From: Ilex aquifolium
Taxonomy: Eukaryota > Streptophyta > Magnoliopsida > Aquifoliales > Aquifoliaceae
Reading direction: 5' to 3'
Length of the DNA stretch: 64,000 nucleotides
NCBI GenBank assembly: GCA_951799425.1
Contig: OX637403.1
Location: forward strand, 27,158,311 to 27,222,310
Each line of letters starts with the position of its first letter. Within the stretch, counting starts at the first letter, position 1. This document shows positions 33,790 to 44,299 of the stretch, piece by piece. Made by a program: the position numbers and the translations under genes. A model generated the notes under the pieces. That model was given only the letters and a program-made list of their open reading frames with translations, did not search any database and was not told the DNA's origin.

Positions 33790-35715
33790 GGATTAATCTC
33801 AAATTGCACCCCGAAAGATCTCCCAAATCTCAAGTTGCACCATCAAAGTTTAAAAATATCAATTTATACCCTCAAAGATATAAATTTATATCATTGTGCA
33901 CCTAAAACTAACAACCATCCACTTTTCCATCTAAAACTAAGTCACGTGAGTTAGAGGTGGGAGGGGCATGGGCTTAAGTGTAAAATTCAATATGCTTGGC
34001 GCCAAAATAAAAACTATCTTGTTTCCCTCCATGTGAGACGTTCTACTATGTTTGAAAAAAAATACGGGTTAATTGCAAATTGTACCCCAAAAAATCTCTT
34101 AAATTTTAATTTGTACACTTAAAGTTTAAAAATATTAATGTATACCCTCAAATTTTAAAAATATTAATTTACACCTTCAAAGACATAAATTTGTATTAAA
34201 AAAAAAAAAGACATCTTAGCATTAAATTGTGGATACTTCTTCCTCTGATGCTTTGTTTCATCATTATTGGATGATGAGCCACTTAAACTTCATAACTCGT
34301 CAGATTCACAATCTTCACCTCCTACGCCACATTCATGTTCTTGTATTGTCTCTGTTTCAATCTGAACCCCTTTCTTTTTTGGTTTGTCAAATCTTGCACC
34401 TTTGTCACTCTCAACCCATTTGTCATTATTGTCGGCCTCAACAACGGTCTCATGCAAATATTCATCATATACATCATATTCACTATCATACAAATCTTCA
34501 AACTCATAATCTGAACCCTTGGAATATGAATCACTATCAGAAGCATCTCCTTCAGAGGACCTATAACTCTCACTGGGAACCCTTGGACCCCATAAATTGG
34601 TTTTACCAAAGACCCGTTGGTTTATGATTGAACAATTCTTGCCTAATATGTTCCACATATACATCAATCACTTTAACCCTGTCAACCCATTTTATCAAGT
34701 CCATAGCATGTTGATCATTTTCCAAAGCTCTCCATCCATTACATATTCTCTGATAAAATATGTTAATTTGATTATAATCAACTCCAATATTCTTTAGCAT
34801 GTTGTCCAACTCTATAAAGGAAATTTGATCAAAGTGACACATATCAATACTATTCACTCTTCCACCAATATACACTTTATCACCACAACCATCAAATTTT
34901 CCACTGTGATGCATTCTAATCGTGAAATATCTGGAATCGTCACCTGTATAAAAAAATTGAAAAAGCAAATAAAAAAAGCCTCCAAAGAGAAAAAAAGCCA
35001 AAAAAAACCATAACCCCACATCCAATATAAAAATAGGTCCACACAAGTTCCCAAAACACTCTCAGATAAACAAACAAACAAACAAGAATCATTTTCAAAT
35101 CCAACTAATGCATTCACACAATTAATGCAAAAGTCAAAAGGCAAAACACAATATGTATTTTTTTCGATTAAACTAATGGCAAGAACCATTTGGACTGAAC
35201 AAATGGGAAAAACTATTTGAGAAAGATTAAAAAAACCAAGAATCAAAGTCACACAAACAGAAAAAAAAATAATAATGATGTACAGTGTCAATATAACAAA
35301 AACAGAGACAGGGAAAGAAAAACCCTTACTATAATCTGGTGTATCTCCAGTGCACAAATCATTGTTGTATTCTCTAACTATCCAAGACATTTTGCAGATC
35401 TTCAAGGTGAACAGTTGCGCATCTCCACTTCTACGATTTGGCAATAATTTGGTCCATCTCTATTTTGTATGTTCAAACTGAGGTTTTCCTCAGTAAAAAC
35501 TCATCACATGGGGTTGTGATTTTACACTTAAGCCCATGCCTCTCCCACCTCTAACTCACGTGACTTAGTTTTAGACGGAAAAGTGGATAACTGTTAGTTT
35601 TAGGTGCATAATGATACAAATTTATATCTTTGAGGGTGTAAATTGATATTTTTAAACTTTGAGGGTGCAAATTGAGATTCGAGAAATCTTTCAGGATATA
35701 ATTTGAGATTAACCC
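33790..35715 (-). mobile_element. Mutator-like element with ~200 bp TIRs
   Basis: Left arm from 33790 starts GGATTAATCTCAAATTGCACC and the reverse complement of the right arm starts GGGTTAATCTCAAATTATATC. The arms stay alignable over about 200 bp, including CTAACTCACGTGACTTAG. A perfect 9 bp duplication TAGAATTTT flanks it (33781-33789 and 35716-35724). A further partial arm copy lies inside at about 34070-34200. The interior carries a damaged N-terminal piece of a MULE transposase on the minus strand but no catalytic domain, so it depends on a helper element. The exact duplication points to a fairly recent insertion. Confidence 0.9.
34290..35390 (-). pseudogene. MULE transposase N-terminal (PB1-like) fragment
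   Basis: A probable first exon from the ATG at 35390 encodes MSWIVREYNNDLCTGDTPDY. A GTAAGG donor near 35331 and a TATACAG acceptor near 34948 bound a possible intron of about 385 nt. The next exon reads GDDSRYFTIRMHHSGKF, VYIGGRVNSIDMCHFDQ, and VIDVYVEHIRQELF. These match the PB1-like domain that opens many plant MUDRA-type transposases. The acidic linker that normally follows (SDSDSYSKGSDYEFEDLYDS) is present but in another frame, reached only by a shift near 34610-34665. The MULE catalytic domain and zinc finger are absent. It lies within the long TIRs of the element at 33790-35715. Confidence 0.65.
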
Positions 35716-35724
35716 TAGAATTTT

Positions 35725-36284
35725 ACCCTCTTGTTGCTTGAATTAAGTCCTACGAAAACTTGGTTCTGCAAGCTTCCTCTTTCCCTTTCTAACTTCTCTC
35801 CTCTTTTTTTCCCACTTTTTGTCGGGTCTAGCCTATCCAACCAGCCAGCAGAGATGTGTATCACCTCTTCAAGTAGCTAGGTGGATGACATGAGATGGAG
35901 AGGCTCCAAACCAGTCATCAAGGTGCTTGGAGATGAATGTCATGTAATGGTATTTTGAAAACCAAAAATTATTTTAATTTTTAATTTTTTTTATAATTTC
36001 ATACATATTAAAACATTCCCTAGAAAATATTTTTTTCTATTTTTTTTTATTTACGTACTATGCATGCATGCTCGAGTTTCACAGTTCCACATCATATTTA
36101 CTCGACGGGCAGAGACCCGCCACATCATGTATTTCCTAATTTATTCACGGACTCAATTGAGCCATTGGTCTAATCACTACCGTCTCACTGTAGAACTTAA
36201 GATTGAAAGTTGAAACTTTATCATCCCCTCCTTCATAATATTATTGTGCTAAAAAAAATTGCATTGATCGTCTATAGAAGTCCA
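35725..36284. other. Intergenic, nothing recognised
   Basis: Pyrimidine-rich near 35770-35830, otherwise AT-rich. No gene seen. Confidence 0.45.
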
Positions 36285-36645
36285 TCTATATAATAAGTTA
36301 GCTAATAAGTTAAATTTTTATTCCCTATATATTTTTTCTCCCAAAAATATCACATCACCTAATTCTATCATATGTTTAATCATTTAATATTTGATTAATT
36401 TGTAGTTTAACATAATTTTTATTTCATACAATATTCATACATAATAGTGTACACGTGTTGAAAAAAATTTGTCAGGTTATGCATTTTGATGCTATTTTTT
36501 AAAAAATAATAAGTAAAAATTACTTTTAAATGATGTAATCAAAGAAATGAAAAAAAAAAAAATTACTATTTAGTATAGCGTGATCAATTTTTTAAAGGGT
36601 CGAATCTTATGTTTCATCGTGCCTTCAGACACGAGTTATGACTAG
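36285..36645 (+). mobile_element. Small Helitron (361 bp)
   Basis: Starts TCTATATAATAAGTTAGC after an A, and ends with the hairpin CGTGCCTTCAGACACG followed by AGTTATGACTAG. Both ends resemble the Helitrons at 3930-4523 and 62372-62932. The base after CTAG is A rather than the expected T, so the last bases may have mutated. The interior is unrelated AT-rich filler. Confidence 0.65.
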
Positions 36646-36779
36646 AATATAGATTTAGAAAGTGGATCTCATTGTACGATGCGAGATTCCAAGAATACTG
36701 GAATAAGGTCGTGAACTATTTCATCTGTTGGAGGAGCGAAGTCACTTGACTAAAAGGAGAGGAAATGATAGCTAGCTCG

Positions 36780-37245
36780 ACCGACCAATAGGGAGAGGAA
36801 ATGCAATTGACCGAGTTTACGAGGTCAAGGAGAGAAAAAAAAATATACAGCTTCAAAGCCGGATATAAAGGAATTGTCAACTATCAGAAACTTCACTTAA
36901 AGAAGAAGGACATAGGGTGCACAATCGTTTGTGATGGATGGACAAACAAGAGGAGCAGACCCTTCATTCATTTTTTGGTTACTTGTCCTCGAGGTACGAT
37001 GTTTGTGAAGGCGGTAGATGCTATATTAGAAGTGAATGATGCTCTTCAATTCTTCTGACTGGTGCAGATGATTGCCTTCTTTTGTGATGAGGGTAGAGAG
37101 GCGTAGTGCTGGTTCTCACCGATAATGTTGCTTACTCTTTTTTTATGTCACGGCAGACAAGAAATTAGAGCATTGGTTACTGTGTACCACTCATTGTATA
37201 GATTGACTGTTAGAAGACATTAGACACTGGATGACAAAAGACATT
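36780..37245 (+). pseudogene. hAT transposase relic (DUF659 region)
   Basis: One frame gives CTIVCDGWTNKRSRPFIHFL, TCPRGTMFVKAVDA, the signature of the DUF659 region of plant hAT transposases. After frame changes, LVLTDNVAYS and then KKLEHWLLCTTHCID follow, matching the expected VVTDNA... and ...CAAHCIDL segments in the right order. At least two frameshifts and a stop break it. The C-terminal dimerisation region is not seen, and a Tourist-like element begins immediately downstream at 37249. Confidence 0.7.
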
Positions 37246-37248
37246 GAG

Positions 37249-38300
37249 GGGCTGTTTGGCTTGCGTTTCAAAAACAGGTATTCGAAAACAGTTTTTGAGA
37301 AGAGTTTTAAGAAAATGGTTTTGATATTTTTTGAGATAAAAAACTTGTTTGGTTAGATAATTTCAAAAACAATTTTACAAAACAGAAAATAGTAAAACCT
37401 GTTTGGACAGTCTAAATATATGTTTGAACAGTAATTCAAACATTAATAAAAAAATATAAGAAAGTTATTTTTAGATTAATAATTTCATAAAAAAAATTTT
37501 AATAAACCAAACTTTAAAATATAATATATACTATATAATAGTTATATATTATAATAAATATTATATAATATATAAATATTGATATATTATATAATAGTTA
37601 TTTTTAGATTGATAATTTCATAAAAAAAAATTTCAATAAACCAAACTTTAAAATATAATATATATTATATAATATTTATATATTATATAATAGTTATATA
37701 TTATAATATAATATAAAATATTATATTATAATATAATATAAAATATTATATTATATTATATAATATTTATATATTTTATATTTTATATTTTATAATATTT
37801 ATATATTTTATATTTTATAATATTTATATATTTTCTATTTTATAATATTTATATATTTTCTATTTTATAATATTTTATATTTTATAATATTTTATATTTT
37901 ATAATATTTATATATTTTATATTTTATAATATTTATATATTTTATATATTATAATAATATATTTTATTATATAATATTTATATATTATAATAATATTATA
38001 TTATATTTTATTATATTATATATTATAATATTATATTATATTATATAATATATATTATATATTATGAGAGAGAGGGAGAAGTAAAAAATAAAAAAGGAAT
38101 GAAGAAATTTGTTGCTAAGGAGACTCGAAGGGCAGACCTCATTAAAGTCCAAAATTGTTCTCCTTGTTTTCTGTTTCTTTGACTCAAATCTCATTTTTTC
38201 TCAAAATTTTGAGAACAAAAATGCTAAACAAACAGGTTTTGGGTGTTTTTAAAATTTTGAGAACAAAAAACAGTTTTCGGAAAGTTAACCAAACATGGCC
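37249..38300. mobile_element. TIR element of Tourist (PIF/Harbinger-like) style
   Basis: Left end GGGCTGTTTGGCTTGCG and right end, reverse-complemented, GGCCATGTTTGGTTAAC. TGAG occurs on both sides (37245-37248 and 38301-38304), a possible 3-4 bp duplication. Related AAAACAG/TTTTGAGAAC words line both inner flanks. The interior is dominated by an AT minisatellite. The superfamily is uncertain. Confidence 0.55.
37500..38065. repeat. AT-only minisatellite
   Basis: Over 500 bp of nearly pure A/T with recurring units such as TATTTATATATTTTATATTT and TATTATAATATAATATAA, many self-complementary. It is the core of the element at 37249-38300. Confidence 0.9.
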
Positions 38301-38304
38301 TGAG

Positions 38305-41300
38305 TTTCTTGGTCTTGAGCATGGTCTGCCAGAGATTCTAGTGTCCCCATGACCTTTCTTACAAAAGTTTTTTGAAAAAAATTGAAACGTACAACTAGAA
38401 ACCAGTCGTGGAAAGGACTCTATTGGAACCAATAAACTCTATTAGCTCCAACTTTAATAAAACACATCGTCTGATTTATATAAAACAAAACAACAGTTCA
38501 AATCGCTTAAGTTTGACGATTTAAGTTTTAATCTTTTAACCATAATAAATTAATTTAGTTATATTTAACTTTTTATTCATAATAAACTTTTTTTTGATAT
38601 TTATCTTCTAACTATAATAAATATTCTAAACACGAAAATTATATTAAAAAATTAATTAAATTCAAAGACCGTCAAAAAATATTTATGATGTTTGTATTTA
38701 CAACAAGTTAACTTCACACCAAGTATTAAAAATGGAGTTATTGGTGTTTGGCATTTCATTTCTTGCCAACTAATTCAGCCAAATCAAATTTCACAAATGT
38801 TACATTCGGTTTGGTTGGAAGTGAAAACAATGTAACAATTTTTCACGTTTTTTTATGTTATCCCTCGTTTTTCACAATCGATGATGGATCTTAGCGCAAT
38901 GATAATGTTGTTTCACTATGACCTAAAAGTTACAAGTTCGAGTCACAAAAACAGTCTCTCTAAGGTTATGTACATCCAACCCTCCCCAAATTCCGTAATA
39001 ACGAAAATTTCGTACATTGAATACGCCTTATTTTTCGTAATCCCAACATGGCGTGAAATTTTTTTGATTTGTTTTAGTAACTAGAACACATGGTACACAT
39101 TATATGTGTTTTTTTGGTGAAGGATATTTTTGTTGTTATACATAAACTTTAGGAGATTTTTATGTCATTGCTGAAATTTCTTGAGATATTTGTTTTCATT
39201 ACATTTACTTACAACATGAAACAATCACCCCTGTTTAGTGCAACACTTGTATTTTAGTTTATTCATTCTTTTTACCTTATCTTTTCTTCTGTCTTATTCT
39301 TAGCGACTTATCGAAATCACTTTAAAAAAAATTATTACAAAATAAAAACTCAAAAAGGTCTTTACGCCATCATTAAATGTCATAGAACATGCATAACTCC
39401 GCCTGTGTTAAGTTTAAGTCTAATGATTGCGTTAGATAACTGATCGCCAACATAAACCTTGTCAAATCCAACATAAACCTTTTCAAATCCAACATAAACC
39501 TTAATCCTAAGAACATATGCACCAAAAAGTTCAAGCAACAAAAGCATTGCTTTAGTTAGGGCAATACTTCTGACAGTCAACAGGCTTACCAGCCTCATAA
39601 TATGTGAGCAGATTACAGGGAACAAACCCAACCCTTGGTTTCTTCTAGACTGAAGAGGCCTCCAAATTCAAGAAAAAACAGAGTCATTCCCCACCAACTA
39701 AAATGTGGATAGTAAAACAAAATTCTAAAATGTAGATAGTCCTTCCCCACCTGAGAACAATATTAACAGTAGTGTTCACTGCAGAGACAAAATCAAACAC
39801 AACATGTAATAGTAAGCTGATGTACTAAGCTAAACAACATAATGTAATGCCCTAAGCCAGAAACCAAAGTCACAAGTGACTGAACAGACAATCTACAAAC
39901 ATGCAAAACTATAATTATGGCAGTGTTTTCATGTTTTGCACAAGAGGAAACCTCCTACAATATCATAACTTTAAGGTTAGCACAAAACCCACAAGTACAC
40001 TCACTCATGATCACTGGTAGCATTGGTAATTCATGAAATAGGCCAATCAAATGTCGACTGGCCTCAAAAAAATCACAATCATGTTTTTGCTGCACAACTT
40101 CCAAATTCCATGATCCATAAGCCATTTTGATAAACTCTACCTTAACCATTCTAGAGTAATCAATATTAGGTAAGTAGATAATACGTGTTATAACAAATTA
40201 CTCTCTTGAAGCACAAAAGCTAATGTCCACACAATCAGGTCTGCGGGGTGGATGCTTGCAACCAGGAGAGACATCAGCAACAGGTATGGTCACCAATAGA
40301 TGGAAAAAAAACGACTTCGTAACAAATGATGACGCATTGTTGAAAAATAATTGAAAATTTTGTTATTGCATATGACCCAATCTTAATCTTGGGAGGGAAT
40401 AAACAATAAGCAACTATATCAACAACCTCTATTCTTGACAACTCAACTCAACTCAACTCAGCCTTGTCTCTCAACATTTTCGGCTCTATGAATCATATTT
40501 CGCCATTGTAACAACCTCTATTCCTGACAACTCGCCTAAATGCCCAATCATTATCTGCTGTCAACTCAGACTAAATTAAGGCTGTCAGCGGGTCTAAGAT
40601 ACGATGCATGAACAAGAATCACTTGTAAATGCATTGCACCCCTGAAAAATCCACAGCAAAAATGCACCGTAGTTTATGGCATATTAGTGATCAAACAGAA
40701 GGCCAAAAATGGGAATAAAGCCACCAGGTCAAACAATGACTGTGTTAGCAAGAAGAAATTAGTAAAGTTACTGAGGTATTGATAGTAAGTGTTGACAGTC
40801 TCCATAGGACTGTTGTTTGCACTGATCCAAGGAAATTAGTAAAAAGCTAATGTCGACCATCTCCACGGGACTGATCCAACTCTACAACTTTACCTTACCA
40901 AGTCCAACAAGAAAAATCAAAGAAAGGTAACCTAGAGTTGAACTTGAAACGAAGAAAAATATGAAACGATAGAAGGAAAAAAGAAAGGAAAGTTACTGAA
41001 TACAAGATAGTGTTGCCCCCACAAGACATGAAGGAAGAATTAGGACATCATATTTAATATAGCAGCCATTTATTTTTCTCTTCCTCCATTCTGCAGACCA
41101 ACTTAGGACAATTGAACGATAAGGAGAATCTTTGGATATAGATCATGTAATAATTTGGACAAATAGGGCCTAACACCAGAAGGCCGAATTCTGCTTCAAG
41201 AATGTCATAGTCTAATGCTGTCTTTATAAACAATATGCTACAATCTTCAATCTTAGAAAAGAAAAGCAATGATCTCAGTTTGGAAGTCACCCATCCTGGT

Positions 41301-42186
41301 CCTTTGAGAAGGACAATGATGGTGAATTTCTTTTTTATGCCAACAAAAATTTCCACAACACGAACCACGTTCTTCTTCCCAAAAATCCCAGCTTTCGGAC
41401 ATACGGAGGAGTTAACATTGTCGTCCAACTAAAAGTTGGTTTTCATATTTTCTCCTCCGTGGCACTCAAATCCACACCTTGCCCTCATAAAACAAATAGT
41501 TTGCAACTCTTATTTCACATCAGGCACTAGTCTAAAAGATTATGAGTTGCTGCTTTATTGGGTTGGGAGAGAACACCAAAGTCTAAACAGCAATTTGGCA
41601 CACTGGTAGCCAAAGAATTGAGGTGTGACCATCAGAACAAAGTCATATCAATGTACTACCAACACTCTTATATCATGCAGCCAAAGAGATGCATTATATT
41701 TCGTCATCAGAAGCAGCAGATAATCTCACAAATTAAAGTTGTTGTCCTCAACTTTTTCCCAGGAAGCAACTATTCTATGACCGACACCTGATGTCAAACT
41801 CTTAATTGGTACAGTGACTTCACAAGAATCCGTCACTTTTATTATGAAATAAAAACCCACACATGCTACTCGAATTTCTATTGCATTCCCTCATTTCTTC
41901 TCTCCTACATTATTCTCATTTGCACCCCAATTCATATTTCGTTTCATTATATTCAAACATTCAAAAACGAAACAAGATATTAGTAAGACTGAAATAAATT
42001 ATATTTATGGCCAAATTTTCCATATATAAACTAAATATCAAAGAAAACAAATCTATGTTTACCTTAATTATCAGGAGGAAAAAAAGTATTTAACTCGACA
42101 GGATTATCAACTTACATTCAGACTATATTTCACATGAACAAAGAAGCAGTAGTACATCCTTTCAAATTATGTATACCCAACGGGAA
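38305..42186. other. Intergenic between transposon block and DnaJ gene
   Basis: No gene I can support. Frames of 60-124 codons at 38881, 39380, 39955, 41054 and 41558 have no recognisable domain. Small repeats include three copies of a 21-mer at 39447-39507, an ACTCA run at about 40440-40460, and a diverged pair of ACAACCTCTATTC-TGACAACTC at about 40425 and 40510. The last 200-300 bp should include the 3' UTR of the DnaJ gene. Confidence 0.45.
39447..39507. repeat. Triple 21 bp tandem repeat
   Basis: CCAACATAAACCTTGTCAAAT, then the same with TTTTCAAAT, then a partial third copy ending TTAATCC. Confidence 0.85.
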
Positions 42187-44157
42187 TTATTCCCTCCAAC
42201 CAATAGTAAGCAACTCAGGAGGAAGTGACGCAGGATCAAGCTCCCAACAATCTTTGGGAAGTTCTGAGGCCTCTTCACCAGAAAGCTTCCTTGAGGGAAT
42301 CTGATGAGAAAACAACCGAGCATCATCTTTTTCAAGCCATCTTATAGCATGACACCCAATCTCTTTCCTTTTAAAAACCGTCTTATAGCCATCTACCTTC
42401 TCAAGGTACGCCATGCTCAACCCATGTATCTCACTGTAACTTGTTAAAAATATAACAATATCGTAACACCTCTTATCCTTATTCGATGGGTTCCTTTCTC
42501 CAGGATCCAAGGAATTTTCATTATAAAGCGCCCAAACCGATCCCTTCTTAGGATAAATTCTATACACCTCCCTTGCTGCTCTTTCACAATCAACAATATG
42601 TGAAAACATCTTTACAGAATTTACAGCAGTCTCCCTAGAAACCTTAAACCTTCCACAAGAAATATGAAACCCCATTTTCTCCCGACAAATCAACCCCTCA
42701 TCCCCATTGTTTTGGAAGTCCAACCAAAACATTTTCACCTCAAACGGATACACTGAAACCACTGCATCAATCAAAGCATAATGCCTTGGCATTCCATCAT
42801 CATCGTCATAAATAGCCCAAACTTGCCCTTTCTTAAAGTTCCTCTCCATTCTACCCTTATCAAAATCATAGAAATCCGAATCCTCTACCACCATGATATC
42901 CAAATTCCCACTCAAAGCCCTTTGTCTCTCAATTTCCAAAGTCCTACTCTTTGAAGCCCTTCGTCTATATGTTACCAAATTCTCACCCTTCGAAACTGTG
43001 AGCCTCTCACTCCTCTCCTTCACTTTCTCCTTCTCATTTTCTCTCTCCTCCTTTAACTTCAACTTCATCTTTTCCTCGCTCACTTTCTTCTTCGCCAACA
43101 TTTGCATTTCAGCTAAGGTCATCATTTCTTCACCAACCTTAGCTCTCTTCGACGTTGACTTGTCCAAAACCTCAACCCCAACAATCTTTCCCTCTTCCTT
43201 ACCCCCAAATCTCAGTCTTGGAACCCCCACAGACACACCAGCACCACTACTCAAACCCCCATTTGCATACGCATTACTCATACGCTCAACCCTCTTTGAT
43301 TTTGACCTCAATCCTGCAATCACAGCACCTAAATCCCCATTTGCATCCAAATCTCTCGACGTTTGTACCCTTGACCTCTCCAAAACCTCCCCAACACTAC
43401 TCATTTTTTGCTTCACCTCCACATTTCTCACTCCCCCACCACTTCTAACCCTCATCCTAGCACTAACTCTTGTTTTAACCTTTTCAACCTCAACCCTACC
43501 TTCCTCACCATCCTCCACCTCCAAACCCTCTACATTCTTTGAACCCTTCACATTTTCTGAAACCTCTAAGGCCTTAAAACTCTTTTTACAACTTGGACAC
43601 ATCAAATTGTGCCCCAAATACTTCCTTTCGAACTGATGCAACAACCGGCACATCGAACACGCCGTCCAAAACGTCTCCACATGCCCCATTTCCCCTACAA
43701 CTTTGTCCTGCATCGCAATCCTCAGCTTCATATCATACTCCTTCCTCCGAATCTTATCCGACAAAACCCTAAACGCTTCACCAACAAGCTTAAACGCCTC
43801 TTCGGAAGCCACAAACGGGTTCTTATCGGGGTGTAAGGTCAAAGCCAGTTTCTTGTACTGTTTCTTGATCGTGTTAATGTGAGAGAAAGGTTCAATTTGG
43901 AGAATTTTGTAATAGTCCGGGGTGTTTCTAACGCCACCGTCGATGGTGGTGGTGATATTGGTGGGTTTGGTGGCGGTGCGGAGGATTTTGAAGGCGGTGA
44001 GCATTTCGGGGAGGCCGTCGACGGTGGGGTGGAGACGGTGGGCCCGTTTGGCGTATTTGAGGGCGGATTTGAGGTTGGAGGAGCTGTATTTTTGCTCAGC
44101 TAGGGTTTTCAGACGGACGGCTTCGGCTTGGTCTTGATCGTTCTTGTCGTCGGCCAT
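42187..44157 (-). CDS. DnaJ (J-domain) protein with DUF3444
   Basis: Single-exon 656-codon frame from ATG (MADDKNDQDQAEAVRLKTLA). An N-terminal helical segment, then a J domain at about residues 80-145 (DYYKILQIEP, HPD at 109-111 in LTLHPDKNP, YDMKLR). Next comes a Cys-x2-Cys ... Cys-x2-Cys knuckle at about 167-190 (CSMC and CPSC), a long charged middle with Lys/Glu-rich coiled-coil potential at about 330-400, and a C-terminal DUF3444 domain at about 430-635 (FKKGQVWAIYDDDDGMPRHY, MFSHIVDCE, GSVWALYNE). This architecture and the lack of introns are usual for the plant family. The HPD motif means it can stimulate an Hsp70. A nuclear or cytosolic location and the client are not determined by the sequence. 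No lesion. Upstream, 44158-44250 is the likely 5' UTR. Confidence 0.95.
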   Translation of the reverse strand: MADDKNDQDQAEAVRLKTLAEQKYSSSNLKSALKYAKRAHRLHPTVDGLPEMLTAFKILRTATKPTNITTTIDGGVRNTPDYYKILQIEPFSHINTIKKQYKKLALTLHPDKNPFVASEEAFKLVGEAFRVLSDKIRRKEYDMKLRIAMQDKVVGEMGHVETFWTACSMCRLLHQFERKYLGHNLMCPSCKKSFKALEVSENVKGSKNVEGLEVEDGEEGRVEVEKVKTRVSARMRVRSGGGVRNVEVKQKMSSVGEVLERSRVQTSRDLDANGDLGAVIAGLRSKSKRVERMSNAYANGGLSSGAGVSVGVPRLRFGGKEEGKIVGVEVLDKSTSKRAKVGEEMMTLAEMQMLAKKKVSEEKMKLKLKEERENEKEKVKERSERLTVSKGENLVTYRRRASKSRTLEIERQRALSGNLDIMVVEDSDFYDFDKGRMERNFKKGQVWAIYDDDDGMPRHYALIDAVVSVYPFEVKMFWLDFQNNGDEGLICREKMGFHISCGRFKVSRETAVNSVKMFSHIVDCERAAREVYRIYPKKGSVWALYNENSLDPGERNPSNKDKRCYDIVIFLTSYSEIHGLSMAYLEKVDGYKTVFKRKEIGCHAIRWLEKDDARLFSHQIPSRKLSGEEASELPKDCWELDPASLPPELLTIGWRE

Positions 44158-44299
44158 TTTTGGAACTGAAAGTGATGTGGAGTGATGGCTGATTGGAAAA
44201 ACTAGGGTTCTGTAATTGGGGAAGATAATATGCTAAGTCGGGTCGGTTTTTTCCGGGTCTGCCCAATAAAATGACACCCACTAAGGGTGTAATTTGCAC

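Noticed and set aside
39955-40149. Minus-strand frame with Cys-rich end CTCGFC, reminiscent of copia gag segments
   Set aside because: No zinc knuckle, protease or other gag feature follows; the similarity is too short.
41054-41428. 124-codon minus-strand frame downstream of the DnaJ gene
   Set aside because: No recognisable domain, no splice or promoter context; likely chance in intergenic DNA.
42893-43636. 247-codon plus-strand frame opposite the DnaJ gene
   Set aside because: Antisense shadow of the low-complexity Lys/Glu/Ser-rich middle of the DnaJ protein.
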